DNA from: Alphaproteobacteria bacterium
GTDB lineage: Bacteria; Pseudomonadota; Alphaproteobacteria; Elsterales; Elsteraceae
Reading direction: 5' to 3'
Length of the DNA: 64,000 nt
Assembly (NCBI GenBank): GCA_004292755.1
Contig: RDXE01000028.1
Location: 1 to 64,000, forward strand
Below, one piece after another: positions 34,857 through 43,789 of the stretch; within the stretch, counting starts at the first letter, position 1, and each line of letters begins with the position of its first letter. The position numbers and the translations under genes were made by a program. A model generated the notes under the pieces. That model made no database searches and had not been told where the DNA came from. It worked only from the letters and a program-made list of their open reading frames with translations.

Positions 34857-37598
34857 TTAGAGAACCACCACGTCGCTGATCGATACAGCCGAAAGCCCAA
34901 CAATGCTGATCGATTGTGTAGCGCTGATCCACAGGATGACGCCATTGGTCGCAGCAGTTTGACTCAACGTGCCAAAACTGGCCGCCGTGATGCTGCAATC
35001 CCTCAGGTCAATCGTGTCGCTGCCGACCTGAAAGTCGGCGATAACGTCAAAGCCGCCGCCAAGCTGGATGCGAAACGAATCGCCGCCCGCATCACCAAAC
35101 AGCAGGTCATTGCCAGCGCCGCCAGAGATCGTATCGGCATCGCTGCCGCCGCGCACAACATCGTCACCATCGCCGCCAAACAGCTGGTTGGCGCCACTGA
35201 CGCCGAACAGGGTGTCTGATCCCGCATCACCGGTGACAGTGTCATTTCCGGTTCCACCAACCAGCACGCCAGCCCCTGTGATGCTGTCGTTACCAGCACC
35301 GCCGAATATCAAGTTCGCCGTGGTGTCGCCAACTGAACCGCCCAGCAGGGTGTCGTCTCCGCCACCGCCGACAAGGGTGTCCGCATCATCGCCCCCAGAA
35401 AGCCAGGAGGAGGCTGTGCCGCCGAACAATGTGTCGGCGCCGCTCCCACCATCCAAGGTGTCTGACCCGCCTTCACCAATGGCAAGGTCAGCCCCGGCCA
35501 GGCCGCTAAAACTGTCATTGCCAGTGCCGAGGAACAGGCGATCGGCATCCGTTGAGCCGGTGATGGTGTCATCGCCAGCGCCGAGGCCGAAGGTCCGGGA
35601 GTCGGCCGCAGGCAGTGTCAGCGTTTGCGCCGAGGAGCCGCTGTAGAGAACAGCCTCGATACCGCTGGTCACCGGGATCGTAAGACTGCCTGTGCCCGTG
35701 AACACCAGGGAGTCAGTTCCCAAACCGCCCGTGACGGTGGATGTGTTGCCAACGCTCAGAGTGATTACATCGTCGCCGATACCGCCAGTGATGGTGCCTA
35801 CCCAAGCCGTTGGTGGGGTAATGGCCGTCCCCGTTGTGCTTAGACTTTCTATATGGTTGATATTGATCAGCGTTTTTCCAACCAACATCATCACGGGCTC
35901 TGCTGTGGCAAGTGTGTCGGTTCCACCAGCACTCGCTGTCTCAATCTTCGAGATGGTCGCCAAGTCCGACGCTCTGACAATCAGAGTTGTGGTGCCACTA
36001 TCATTGATATAAAACTCTTCAATGTTCACGAATTCAGTACCAAATGTTTGCAAATCGATTGGTGCGTTTGAGATGAAGAAATTGATCTTGTCATACCCAG
36101 CTGCGCCATCGATTGTTTGAATCCCTCGCGCACTATTCAAGATAATCTCGTCGTCTACTGCAGTTCCGACGAGGCGCTCGACAGCCACGATGCTTGCGGG
36201 GGTGCGGAGATCGAAAGACGGCCCGGCAGTTATCTCGAGAACGTCGATACCGCCGCCACCATTGATGGTATCACCCGGTTGCAAATCACCGTTGGCGCCG
36301 GTGAGGGTGTCGTTCGCGGAGGTCCCTGTGATTGCATCAACTCCCGCTGACAGCAAAAAGAGGTTCGGGTTTACCGGGGTCGTGAACATCTGGGCTCGGA
36401 CGGCTGTTCCGCTGGCATCGCTGCCCGTTGCACTTGAGTCGACCCAACTAATCACAAAACCACCACCCGGCAGCCCAGCTACCGTTGGCGCTGTTTGATC
36501 AAGATGTGTTGTCGTATTGACGAGAAAATCGCTTCCAATCTTCGCACCAGTATTGTCAAATTGTTGAGCCCGCACAGCACCGCTGCTAAGGTCAGGACTT
36601 GTCAGACTGTCGCACTGCCACGCAACCACAAATCCACCGGTGCTAAGCGCCGCAACACTGGGAATCCATTGGGAGCCTGTCGTCACTGTATTGATCAGAA
36701 ACTCACCTCCCTGCATCCCGCCTGTGGCGTCGTAGATTTGGCCTCGAACGGCACTGTAGCTTGTGTCTGCGCCACTGGTACTGGCATCCTGCCATACGAC
36801 AACAAAGCCACCATTGGTCAGTGGCGCAATGCTCGGTTGGTCTTGGCTGTTAGCCACCGTAGTATTGACTCGAAACTGCCCCCCGACTTTGCTTCCTGCA
36901 CCATCATAAATCTGAGCTCGAACAGCGTGATTGCTTGGATCATCACCAGTAGTATTGTTATCGAACCACGTAACAACGAATCCGCCGCCGGACAAAGCGG
37001 CAATTCTGGGGTTTCCTTGAAGGCCAATCGTGGTTGTGTTGACTAAAAATTCATTGCCAATCTTAGTTCCGGTACTACTGAACATCTGCGCCCGGATTCC
37101 TGAGTCGCTCGTATCACCTGCTGCTCCGCTGAAATCCTGCCATGCAACGACAAAACTGCCGCTGGTGAGTGCCGCTATGCTTGGTCGAATTTGACCTCCT
37201 ATCGTATTCGTATTTACCAGAAACTCACCACCGTCCTTTGCACCATAGTTGGTAAATAATTGGCCGCGAACTGCCGCGTCATTATTATCGGGATTACTTC
37301 CACTGTTATCGCGCCAGACTATCGCAAAACCCGAAGACGCGAAGTTTGCTACAGCTGGAGTTGTCTGTGCATCGAAGGTCGCGGAGTTCACCAGAAATTC
37401 GCCGCCTGTCTTGACGCCAGTCGCGGTGTATATCTGGCCCCGAATTGCAGCATCGCTGACGTCACCGCCTGTGTTACTGCCATCGGTCCAACTGATGACG
37501 AACCCACCATTGGCGAGACCGCTAATGTTTGGCTGAATTTGACCACCAATTGTTGTAGTGTTGACCAGAAACTCGCCGCCAGTCTTCGTCCAACTCAT
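34857..37598 (-). CDS. Large RTX protein with seven 58-residue N-terminal repeats (913 aa)
   Basis: Residues 6-411 are seven consecutive 58-residue units with consensus GGEFLVNTTT...ALxxGGFVVxWxD...AVRxQIYxxxG, likely beta-propeller or beta-sandwich blades. After a short hydrophobic linker, residues of about 425-690 form an irregular beta-rich region, and from about 690 classic RTX nonapeptides (GAGDDTITG, GGDGDDVVRG, GGAGNDLLFG) lead to a terminal IADFQVGSDTIDL and hydrophobic tail SISDVVVL, as in type I secreted proteins. ATG 37598 has AAGGAG 9 bases upstream; an upstream GTG is less likely. The repeat DNA is visibly poorer in G+C than the RTX part. Probably a secreted surface or matrix protein. 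Confidence 0.85.
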   Translation of the reverse strand: MSWTKTGGEFLVNTTTIGGQIQPNISGLANGGFVISWTDGSNTGGDVSDAAIRGQIYTATGVKTGGEFLVNSATFDAQTTPAVANFASSGFAIVWRDNSGSNPDNNDAAVRGQLFTNYGAKDGGEFLVNTNTIGGQIRPSIAALTSGSFVVAWQDFSGAAGDTSDSGIRAQMFSSTGTKIGNEFLVNTTTIGLQGNPRIAALSGGGFVVTWFDNNTTGDDPSNHAVRAQIYDGAGSKVGGQFRVNTTVANSQDQPSIAPLTNGGFVVVWQDASTSGADTSYSAVRGQIYDATGGMQGGEFLINTVTTGSQWIPSVAALSTGGFVVAWQCDSLTSPDLSSGAVRAQQFDNTGAKIGSDFLVNTTTHLDQTAPTVAGLPGGGFVISWVDSSATGSDASGTAVRAQMFTTPVNPNLFLLSAGVDAITGTSANDTLTGANGDLQPGDTINGGGGIDVLEITAGPSFDLRTPASIVAVERLVGTAVDDEIILNSARGIQTIDGAAGYDKINFFISNAPIDLQTFGTEFVNIEEFYINDSGTTTLIVRASDLATISKIETASAGGTDTLATAEPVMMLVGKTLININHIESLSTTGTAITPPTAWVGTITGGIGDDVITLSVGNTSTVTGGLGTDSLVFTGTGSLTIPVTSGIEAVLYSGSSAQTLTLPAADSRTFGLGAGDDTITGSTDADRLFLGTGNDSFSGLAGADLAIGEGGSDTLDGGSGADTLFGGTASSWLSGGDDADTLVGGGGDDTLLGGSVGDTTANLIFGGAGNDSITGAGVLVGGTGNDTVTGDAGSDTLFGVSGANQLFGGDGDDVVRGGSDADTISGGAGNDLLFGDAGGDSFRIQLGGGFDVIADFQVGSDTIDLRDCSITAASFGTLSQTAATNGVILWISATQSISIVGLSAVSISDVVVL
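36366..37583 (-). repeat. Seven tandem 174-bp coding repeats
   Basis: The DNA encodes seven protein units of exactly 58 residues with no insertions or deletions between them. Units are diverged at the sequence level but share the GG-E/Q-F-x-V/I-N start, the GGF(V/I)(V/I)xW centre and the RxQ(I/M/L)(Y/F) end. Exact length with sequence divergence points to old duplication under structural constraint. Confidence 0.85.
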
Positions 37599-37938
37599 GG
37601 CACTCAGCTCCTTCACTCGTCCTGATACCGAAAAGCCGCATACAATTTTTAATTGGTTTATGTGCTTTTCAAGCTATTTAAACGCTCCTCATAATGCAAG
37701 ATGTACTTTGATGCGACATGCCTGATTTTTTGCACCCTTATAATTCCTTGCGCTCAAACGCACAATCCGGATTCGTATCCAGTGTCATTTCCTCAATTAT
37801 TTACTTCAATCCGGGATAGATACTGAACGATCCTCCCCCACGGAGGTGCAGCGCATAGCCCCCTGCTGCCCGCCCCCCTGGTTTGTCGGATCGCGCGGCT
37901 TACCCTTTGGCCGAACGCGCATCGCAGGGGGATAGGGC
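37599..37938. other. A+T-rich intergenic region between divergent RTX and molybdoenzyme genes
   Basis: About 340 bases without a gene. The half nearest the RTX gene is A+T-rich and holds the promoter candidate listed separately. The half nearest the molybdoenzyme is G+C-rich and contains a CCTCC...GGAGG inverted pair near 37832-37847. A short minus frame across it lacks coding character. Confidence 0.4.
37645..37672 (-). promoter_or_regulatory. Candidate sigma-70 promoter of the large RTX gene
   Basis: On the minus strand TTGAAA (37672-37667) and AAAAAT (37650-37645) are 16 bases apart in an A+T-rich tract, about 45 bases before ATG 37598. Match to TTGACA/TATAAT is partial, so this is a guess from spacing and composition. 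Confidence 0.35.
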
Positions 37939-40272
37939 ATGAGCAATCGCGGCATCGGCCTCGGGACTGAGCGGTTTGGCATTGGGCAGCCGGTGCGCCG
38001 CACCGAGGATCCTGTGTTGCTGCGCGGCGAGGGACGCTACACCGATGACCTCTCCCTGCCCGGCCAAGCCTATGCCGTGATGGTGCGCAGCCCGCACGCC
38101 CATGGCCGCATCCGGCGGATTGACCGGACCGCGGCAACCGCAATGCCAGGTGTTCTGCTGATCCTGACCGGGTCTGACCTCGCGGCTGCAGGCTACGGCG
38201 GGCTAACCGTGATGTCGGTGATCACCGGTGCCGATGGTCAACCGATCCGCCAGCCGCCCCGCCTGTCGCTGCAGCCGGAGGTGGTGCGCTTTGTCGGCGA
38301 TGCTGTCGCCTGCGTGGTGGCTGAAACCCTGGCACAAGCGCGCGATGCAGCCGAGGCGCTGGTGGTGGAGATTGACCCGCTGCCCGCGGTCACCGACCCC
38401 GAGGCCGCACTCGCCCCAGGTGCGCCGCAATTGCATGCCGAGGCACCGGGCAATCTCGCGGTCACCTTCCGCTATGGCGATCAGGATGCCGTCGCGGCAG
38501 CGTTTGCGCGCGCCGCACACAAGGTCAGCTTGCGCCTGGTCAACAACCGGGTGGTGGTGGCGGCGATGGAGCCGCGCGCTGCGCTTGGCAGCTTTGAGGA
38601 TGGGCGGTTTGTGTTGCGCGTCGGCTGTCAGGGTGTGTGGGGCCTGCGCGCCAATCTTGCCCGCGACGTGCTGAAGGTCCCACCAGAGCAGGTGCGCATT
38701 CTCACCGGTCATGTCGGCGGATCGTTCGGCATGAAGGCCGCCCCCTATCCTGAATATGCCCCGGTCCTGCACGCAGCCAAGTTGCTCGGCCGTCCCGTGA
38801 AATGGACCGATGACCGCTCCGGTGCGTTCCTGTCCGACAGCGGTGGGCGCGGACATGTGGTGGAGGCTGCTTTAGCGCTGGATGCAGACGGCACGTTCCT
38901 GGCCGTGTCGCTGAACAGTGTTGGCGACCTTGGCGCCTACCTCGCCCAGTTCGGGCCGATCCCCGCCACCGCCAACGCCGTCAAGAACATTCAAAGCGTG
39001 TATCGCACGCCGCTGATCGCCGTCACCACGCGTCTGGCCTTCACCAACACCACGCCGATTGGCCCCTATCGCGGTGCTGGGCGGCCCGAGGGCAACTACT
39101 ACATGGAGCGGTTGATCGACACCGCCGCCAGCCTCTCCGGCATTGACCGGGTGGAGCTTCGGCGGCGCAACTTGATCGCACCAACGGAGTTGCCCCGCCG
39201 CATGGCCTCGGGCATGGATTATGACAGTGGCGACTTTCCCGCCATCCTCACCCACGCCCTTGCGCTGGCAGACTGGGATGGGTTTGAGGCCCGCCGCCGG
39301 GACAGCGCCACCCGTGGTCGGTTGCGCGGTCGTGGCATCGGCTGCTTCCTCGAAGTCACCGCACCACCGGCGGCAGAGATGGGCGGGATCAGCTTTGACG
39401 CCGATGGTGGCGTGACCATTCGCACCGGCACGCTGGACTATGGCCAGGGCCACCACGCTCCGTTCGCCCAGGTGCTGGTCGACAGGCTGGGCCTGCCGTT
39501 CGAGCGCATCCGCCTGATCCAAGGCGACAGTGATGAACTGATCGCCGGGGGCGGCACCGGCGGCTCGAAATCCATGATGGCCTCTGGGGCAGCTTTGGTG
39601 GAAGCAGCCGAGCAGGTGGTGACCCGCGGTCGCAGCCTGGCAGCCGACGTGTTGGAAGCAGCCGAAGCCGACATCGAGTTCGGCCAGGGGCGGTTCCAAG
39701 TGGTTGGCACCGACCGGGGGATCGACCTTCTGGAGCTTGCGGCCACCGCCCGCGCCCGTGGCACAAGCTTGGATGTTGCCCACATCCACACCGCCAGTCC
39801 CTCCGCCTTCCCCAATGGCTGCCACATCGCCGAGGTGGAGGTGGACCCGGACACCGGCGTGGTCCAGGTGGTTGCCTACAGCGCCGTCAATGACTTCGGC
39901 ACCGTGGTCAACCCACTCCTGGTCGAAGGCCAAGCCCATGGCGGAATTGTTCAAGGCATCGGCCAAGCCCTGTTTGAGCAGGTGGTGTTTGACGAGGCTG
40001 GTCAACCATTGACTGGGTCGTTCATGGACTATGCTGTGCCGCGGGCTGATGCGGCCCCTTGGTTCCGCTTTGCCCTCCACAGCGTTCCGGCCACCACCAA
40101 TCCCTTAGGCGTTAAGGGGTGTGGGGAGGCCGGCTGTGCCGGTGCGCTGCCGTCGGTCATGAACGCGGTGGTGGATGCGCTGCGTCCCCTGGGCATCCAC
40201 CACATCGACATGCCAGCGACGCCTCAGCGGGTTTGGCAGGCGCTCGCGACTAAGCTATCGTCAGCCGCATGA
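37939..40272 (+). CDS. Xanthine dehydrogenase-family molybdopterin-binding subunit
   Basis: A 777-residue large subunit of a molybdenum hydroxylase. The N-terminal a/b-hammerhead domain (GIGQPVRRTEDPVLLRGEGRYTDDL) precedes the cofactor domains, with GVWGLRANLARDVLKV, GGSFGMKA, PIGPYRGAGRPEG, GQGHHAPFAQVL and the catalytic-glutamate segment GVKGCGEAGCAG. The active-site loop is GPYRGAGRPE, as in aldehyde- or xanthine-oxidase-like form II enzymes, not the CO-dehydrogenase Cys loop. The iron-sulfur and FAD subunits that normally accompany it are missing from both sides. Substrate unknown. ATG 37939 overlaps nothing upstream; its stop overlaps the next gene (ATGA). Confidence 0.87.
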   Translation: MSNRGIGLGTERFGIGQPVRRTEDPVLLRGEGRYTDDLSLPGQAYAVMVRSPHAHGRIRRIDRTAATAMPGVLLILTGSDLAAAGYGGLTVMSVITGADGQPIRQPPRLSLQPEVVRFVGDAVACVVAETLAQARDAAEALVVEIDPLPAVTDPEAALAPGAPQLHAEAPGNLAVTFRYGDQDAVAAAFARAAHKVSLRLVNNRVVVAAMEPRAALGSFEDGRFVLRVGCQGVWGLRANLARDVLKVPPEQVRILTGHVGGSFGMKAAPYPEYAPVLHAAKLLGRPVKWTDDRSGAFLSDSGGRGHVVEAALALDADGTFLAVSLNSVGDLGAYLAQFGPIPATANAVKNIQSVYRTPLIAVTTRLAFTNTTPIGPYRGAGRPEGNYYMERLIDTAASLSGIDRVELRRRNLIAPTELPRRMASGMDYDSGDFPAILTHALALADWDGFEARRRDSATRGRLRGRGIGCFLEVTAPPAAEMGGISFDADGGVTIRTGTLDYGQGHHAPFAQVLVDRLGLPFERIRLIQGDSDELIAGGGTGGSKSMMASGAALVEAAEQVVTRGRSLAADVLEAAEADIEFGQGRFQVVGTDRGIDLLELAATARARGTSLDVAHIHTASPSAFPNGCHIAEVEVDPDTGVVQVVAYSAVNDFGTVVNPLLVEGQAHGGIVQGIGQALFEQVVFDEAGQPLTGSFMDYAVPRADAAPWFRFALHSVPATTNPLGVKGCGEAGCAGALPSVMNAVVDALRPLGIHHIDMPATPQRVWQALATKLSSAA

Positions 40273-41414
40273 CCACGCCTGCATCCTTGACCATCGGCGC
40301 GCCGTTTCCCTTCTTCGTCGCACCAACCTTGAGCAATCCTCGTTTCCAGTTCGGATCCGTTGCCGGTCGCTGGATCTGCTTGGTGTTTATTGGCTCGGCT
40401 GGCAATGAGCGTACTGCCAGCTTCCTGTCTACTCTGTTTCAGCGCGCTGATCGCTTCGATGGTGTCCGCTGCGCCTTCTTCGGCGTTTCGGTGGACCCGG
40501 AAGACGTGCAGCGCCAGCCCGACCGCGTGCCCGGCATTCGCTGGTTCCGCGACCATCAGGGGGAGCTGTCGCGGGCCGTTGGCGTCCTGTCCCCTCCGGT
40601 GCCGGAGTATCGACCCGTGGCGCTGGTGCTGGACCCGACCTTGCGCATCCACACCATCATCCCCGCCTCACCCGAGGCGGCCGAGCCGCTGGGCGCCTTG
40701 CTTGACGCGCTACCCGCCCCCGCTGACCATGTCGGCGTGCCACAAACGGCACCGGTGCTGGTGGTGCCGCGGGTGCTATCGCCAGACCTCTGCAATCGAT
40801 TGATTGCGCACTATCACGAGGTCGGCGGCAAACCCTCCGGCTTTATGCGCGAAGTCGATGGCAAAACCGTCGGCGCCTATGATGAGGCTGCCAAGCGCCG
40901 CACCGATGCCGAGATCACCTCGGAAGCGCTGCGCACCGAAGTTCGCGACGGTGTGGTGCGCGCTCTGGTGCCGATGATTCAGCGCGCCTTCCAGTTCAAT
41001 GCCACCCGAATCGAGCGTTACATCGTCGCCTGTTATGATGGTGCCGATCAGGGCTTCTTCCGCGCCCATCGCGACAACACCACCCCCGGTACCGCCCATC
41101 GGCGCTTTGCTGTGTCGATCAACTTGAACACCGGCGAGTATGAGGGTGGCGGAATCACCTTTCCCGAATTCGGCAACACGGTCTATCACGCACCCCTTGG
41201 CGGGGCGGTTGTGTTCTCCTGCTCCCTGTTGCACGAGGCGCAACCCGTCACCCGCGGCAAGCGCTACGCCACCCTGCCCTTCCTTTATGACGAGGCGAGC
41301 GCGCGCCTTCGCCAAGCCAATGCTGGCACCTTGGTCAGCGGTCAGACGCCACTGGAACAGCCAGGCGCCGTGTCCAAAATCCAGGTCAGCCAAGCGGCCC
41401 CCGTGCGCGCCTGA
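40269..41414 (+). CDS. Peroxiredoxin-like domain fused to 2-oxoglutarate/Fe(II) oxygenase
   Basis: A 381-residue two-domain protein. Residues 1-155 follow a thioredoxin-fold peroxiredoxin (GAPFPFFVAP..., FGVSVDPEDV, WFRDHQGELSRAVGV, YRPVALVLDPTLRI), but the catalytic PxxxTxxC motif is replaced by GSAGNERTASF with no Cys there. Residues of about 165-370 are a prolyl-4-hydroxylase-type double-stranded beta-helix: the iron ligands are H267 and D269 (FRAHRD) and H322 (LLHEAQPV), with RGKRY supplying the 2-oxoglutarate-binding Arg. It is translationally coupled to the molybdoenzyme gene. A hydroxylase acting on a protein or small molecule is likely; the degenerate N-domain may bind a partner. Confidence 0.83.
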   Translation: MTTPASLTIGAPFPFFVAPTLSNPRFQFGSVAGRWICLVFIGSAGNERTASFLSTLFQRADRFDGVRCAFFGVSVDPEDVQRQPDRVPGIRWFRDHQGELSRAVGVLSPPVPEYRPVALVLDPTLRIHTIIPASPEAAEPLGALLDALPAPADHVGVPQTAPVLVVPRVLSPDLCNRLIAHYHEVGGKPSGFMREVDGKTVGAYDEAAKRRTDAEITSEALRTEVRDGVVRALVPMIQRAFQFNATRIERYIVACYDGADQGFFRAHRDNTTPGTAHRRFAVSINLNTGEYEGGGITFPEFGNTVYHAPLGGAVVFSCSLLHEAQPVTRGKRYATLPFLYDEASARLRQANAGTLVSGQTPLEQPGAVSKIQVSQAAPVRA

Positions 41415-41415
41415 G

Positions 41416-41482
41416 AATGGACCTATCGCGGACATAGAAATCGGTCCACTCTCCGGTCCATTCAGCCGGTGTGGAGTGGACC
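41416..41482. promoter_or_regulatory. Four-half-site operator before the MocR regulator
   Basis: Two nested perfect inverted pairs occur: AATGGACC (41416-41423) with GGTCCATT (41455-41462), and GGTCCACT (41443-41450) with AGTGGACC (41475-41482). The last arm abuts the start codon at 41483 and overlaps the likely GGAG ribosome-binding site. The shared core is GGTCCAYT. MocR-type regulators bind repeated sites and control their own genes, so this is probably their autoregulatory operator. Confidence 0.65.
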
Positions 41483-42937
41483 ATGGCGAAGCGGCCAGAC
41501 GGGGCAGTGGTGGCAGTGTTTGCGGATCGCGAGGCAGCGACTGCCCTGCATCGGCAAATTTTTGACCGCCTGCGCGCAGCGATTCTGGATCGTTCCCTCG
41601 CACCAGGGGCGCGCCTGCCCTCCACCCGCACACTCGCCCGCGACTTGGGGGTTAGCCGGAACACGGTCGTTGCCGCGGTTGAACAGCTGGTGGCCGAAGG
41701 CTATCTGGAAGCCAAGGTTGGCGCTGGCACCTATGTCGCCTCCACATTGCCCGACGATCTGCTGACAGCCGCACCGCTGAAGCCGCCACCGGCACCGAAG
41801 CCGATGCCGGTGCACGCCGATGATTTGCGGCCACTGCCATTCCGCGTCGGCATGCCAGCGCTTGATCTGGTTCCCATTGAAACGTGGCGCCGCCTGATGG
41901 CGCGAACCTGGCGGACCTTGGATGCTGGATCCCTGCACTATGGTGCAGCCGAGGGCTGGCCGCCCTTACGCCGCGCGGTCGCGAGCTATCTCGCCACTGC
42001 CCGCGGCGTGCGGTGCGCGCCGGAGCAAGTGCTGGTGCTATCCTCCTGCCAAGCCGCACTCGACCTCTGCGCGCGCCTGTTGGTGCAGCCGGGGGAGCGG
42101 GTGTGGGTGGAGGAGCCCGGTTACATCGGCGCGCGCGAAGCCTTTCGCGCCCGCGGCTGCCGTTTGGTGCCGGTGCCAGTGGACCAGGAAGGGATCGACA
42201 TCGCCCGGGTGGCGCCTGAGGACAGCGCTGCCCGCCTCGCCTATGTCACGCCGTCCTGCCAGTACCCGCTGGGCATGACGCTATCCCTGCGCCGCCGTCT
42301 GGCGCTGTTGGCCTGGGCGCGCGACACCGGCAGCTGGATTGTCGAGGATGATTATGACAGCGAGTACCGCTACGAGGGTCGCCCCCTCGCCGCCCTTCAG
42401 GGGTTGGATCAAGCGGGTCGCGTGCTCTATGTCGGCACTTTCAACAAGGTGCTGTTCCCGACCCTGCGCCTCGCCTATCTGGTCGTGCCGCCGGACCTTG
42501 TTGATCGCTTCGCCGAGGCGCGCCGCTACATTGACGGCCATTCGCCCATCCCCGAGCAGCGCACCCTGCACGCCTTCATTGAGGAGGGGCACTTCGCAGC
42601 CCATCTCCGCCGCACCCGCATCGCCTATCACCAGCGTCAATCAACCCTGGTGCAAGCCCTGGCTGCCCGCCTTGGTGGCCTCGTCGAGGCGACGCCTCAG
42701 CCCGCTGGCATGCAGATCGTCGCCCGTCTGACCGCAGGCATCGACGACGCCCTGTTGCAGCGTGAGGCCGACCGCATCCACCTAACCGTCACCCCGCTCA
42801 GCCGCTACCACCTGGGCGCCGCCTCCAGCCCCGGCGTGCTGCTGGGCTATTCCGGCTTCACCCCGGAAACCCTGCTGCGCGCCGTCGACCGCCTAACGCC
42901 GCTGGTCGAACGGCTGGCGGCACGGCGGGCAGCGTAG
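41483..42937 (+). CDS. MocR/PdxR-type GntR-aminotransferase transcriptional regulator
   Basis: A 484-residue fusion of an N-terminal winged-helix GntR domain (LHRQIFDRLRAAILDRSLAPGARLPSTRTLARDLGVSRNTVVAAVEQLVAEGYLEAKVGAGTYVA) and a fold type I aminotransferase domain (LHYGAAEGWPPLRRAVASYL, VEEPGYIGAREAF, EDDYDSEYRYEGRP, and the PLP-lysine segment GTFNKVLFPTLRLAYLV). In this family the second domain binds PLP, sometimes with an amino acid, and acts as sensor rather than enzyme. Starts at ATG 41483, immediately after an operator-like arm. Its own gene is the obvious target; no divergent target gene exists. Confidence 0.9.
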   Translation: MAKRPDGAVVAVFADREAATALHRQIFDRLRAAILDRSLAPGARLPSTRTLARDLGVSRNTVVAAVEQLVAEGYLEAKVGAGTYVASTLPDDLLTAAPLKPPPAPKPMPVHADDLRPLPFRVGMPALDLVPIETWRRLMARTWRTLDAGSLHYGAAEGWPPLRRAVASYLATARGVRCAPEQVLVLSSCQAALDLCARLLVQPGERVWVEEPGYIGAREAFRARGCRLVPVPVDQEGIDIARVAPEDSAARLAYVTPSCQYPLGMTLSLRRRLALLAWARDTGSWIVEDDYDSEYRYEGRPLAALQGLDQAGRVLYVGTFNKVLFPTLRLAYLVVPPDLVDRFAEARRYIDGHSPIPEQRTLHAFIEEGHFAAHLRRTRIAYHQRQSTLVQALAARLGGLVEATPQPAGMQIVARLTAGIDDALLQREADRIHLTVTPLSRYHLGAASSPGVLLGYSGFTPETLLRAVDRLTPLVERLAARRAA

Positions 42938-42943
42938 GGGGCG

Positions 42944-43651
42944 CTACTGCGTTGGGACGGTGCCGCTGAGCGTCGACAGCAGCTGGTCCGCACGGACAAT
43001 GCTGGTGTAAACACTCTGCGGACCCATCAAGTTAAAGCGTCGGCCGAAAGCCATACGGACTTCAGCATCGTTGTTCGGGGTAAACCGGGCGATTTCCCCC
43101 CGCGGCGCCACAGACAGTGGTGGGATTGCTACTGAGAGTGAGGGGAGGACGTGAACAACGCCAGCCTTCACCTCGAACATGCCCACTTCATTGTTCAGAT
43201 TGCGGCGGGGCGGGCGGGCCAAAAGATCAACCAAACCACCATGACCGCTGACGCTTGACCTCACACCTCCCGCTCGAACGTAGGCAACGGTGTGTCGCTC
43301 AAGAACGTAGTATCCCGGCGTCAACTGATGAAACCAATAGCATGCGGCTCGTGGGCCCTGAACCCATGTATAGTCTGACGAGCTAGGTTTACTGCACTCT
43401 GCCCGGTCATAGAGGATCGTGTCTGATCGATCCGTTGTGTATTCAAGCCGACCATCCACAACAGTAACCCGTCGAAACGAGATCGTCGCGTCGAAGGGAA
43501 CAGCCTCGCCACTGGTGTCGCGCACCGACGCAATTACAACAATGCCCTGGGCTGGATCGATCGCCGTGTCAGGCGTGAAACGCGGGCGCGGCGACGTCAC
43601 ACAACCAGCGACCATCATCGCGAACAGCAGTGCGGCCAATGCCCGGTTCAT
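42944..43651 (-). CDS. Uncharacterized lipoprotein
   Basis: A 235-residue protein with a lipoprotein signal: MNRALAALLFAMMVAGC, lipobox VAGC. The mature part is beta-rich (GIVVIASVRDTSGEAVPFDATISFRRVTV, YYVLERHTVAYVRAGG, VHVLPSLSVAIPPLSVAP) with two further Cys residues that could pair (YDRAEC and RAACYWF). No family is recognised. ATG 43651 is preferred over an in-frame ATG three codons upstream. It is convergent with the MocR gene, only 6 bases from its stop. Confidence 0.75.
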   Translation of the reverse strand: MNRALAALLFAMMVAGCVTSPRPRFTPDTAIDPAQGIVVIASVRDTSGEAVPFDATISFRRVTVVDGRLEYTTDRSDTILYDRAECSKPSSSDYTWVQGPRAACYWFHQLTPGYYVLERHTVAYVRAGGVRSSVSGHGGLVDLLARPPRRNLNNEVGMFEVKAGVVHVLPSLSVAIPPLSVAPRGEIARFTPNNDAEVRMAFGRRFNLMGPQSVYTSIVRADQLLSTLSGTVPTQ

Positions 43652-43789
43652 CCAACACACTCCATAAGCCCGCGCTACCGGAGCGGTACTCTGCGGGCAG
43701 CAGAGCTGTACCGATCAGTTTGGCGCTGTGACGACCACCACTTTTTAACGGAAAACTCTGGGACTGAGTCAATTCTGCAAAAACGCCGC

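Noticed and set aside
32878-37598. Short periodic DNA repeats resembling a CRISPR-like or VNTR array
   Set aside because: The periodicity follows RTX nonapeptide and 58-residue protein repeats in intact reading frames; units are diverged and have no uniform spacers.
38872-40080. A 402-codon minus-strand frame inside the molybdoenzyme gene
   Set aside because: The opposite strand has full cofactor motifs; the antisense product is His/Gly-rich and unrecognisable.
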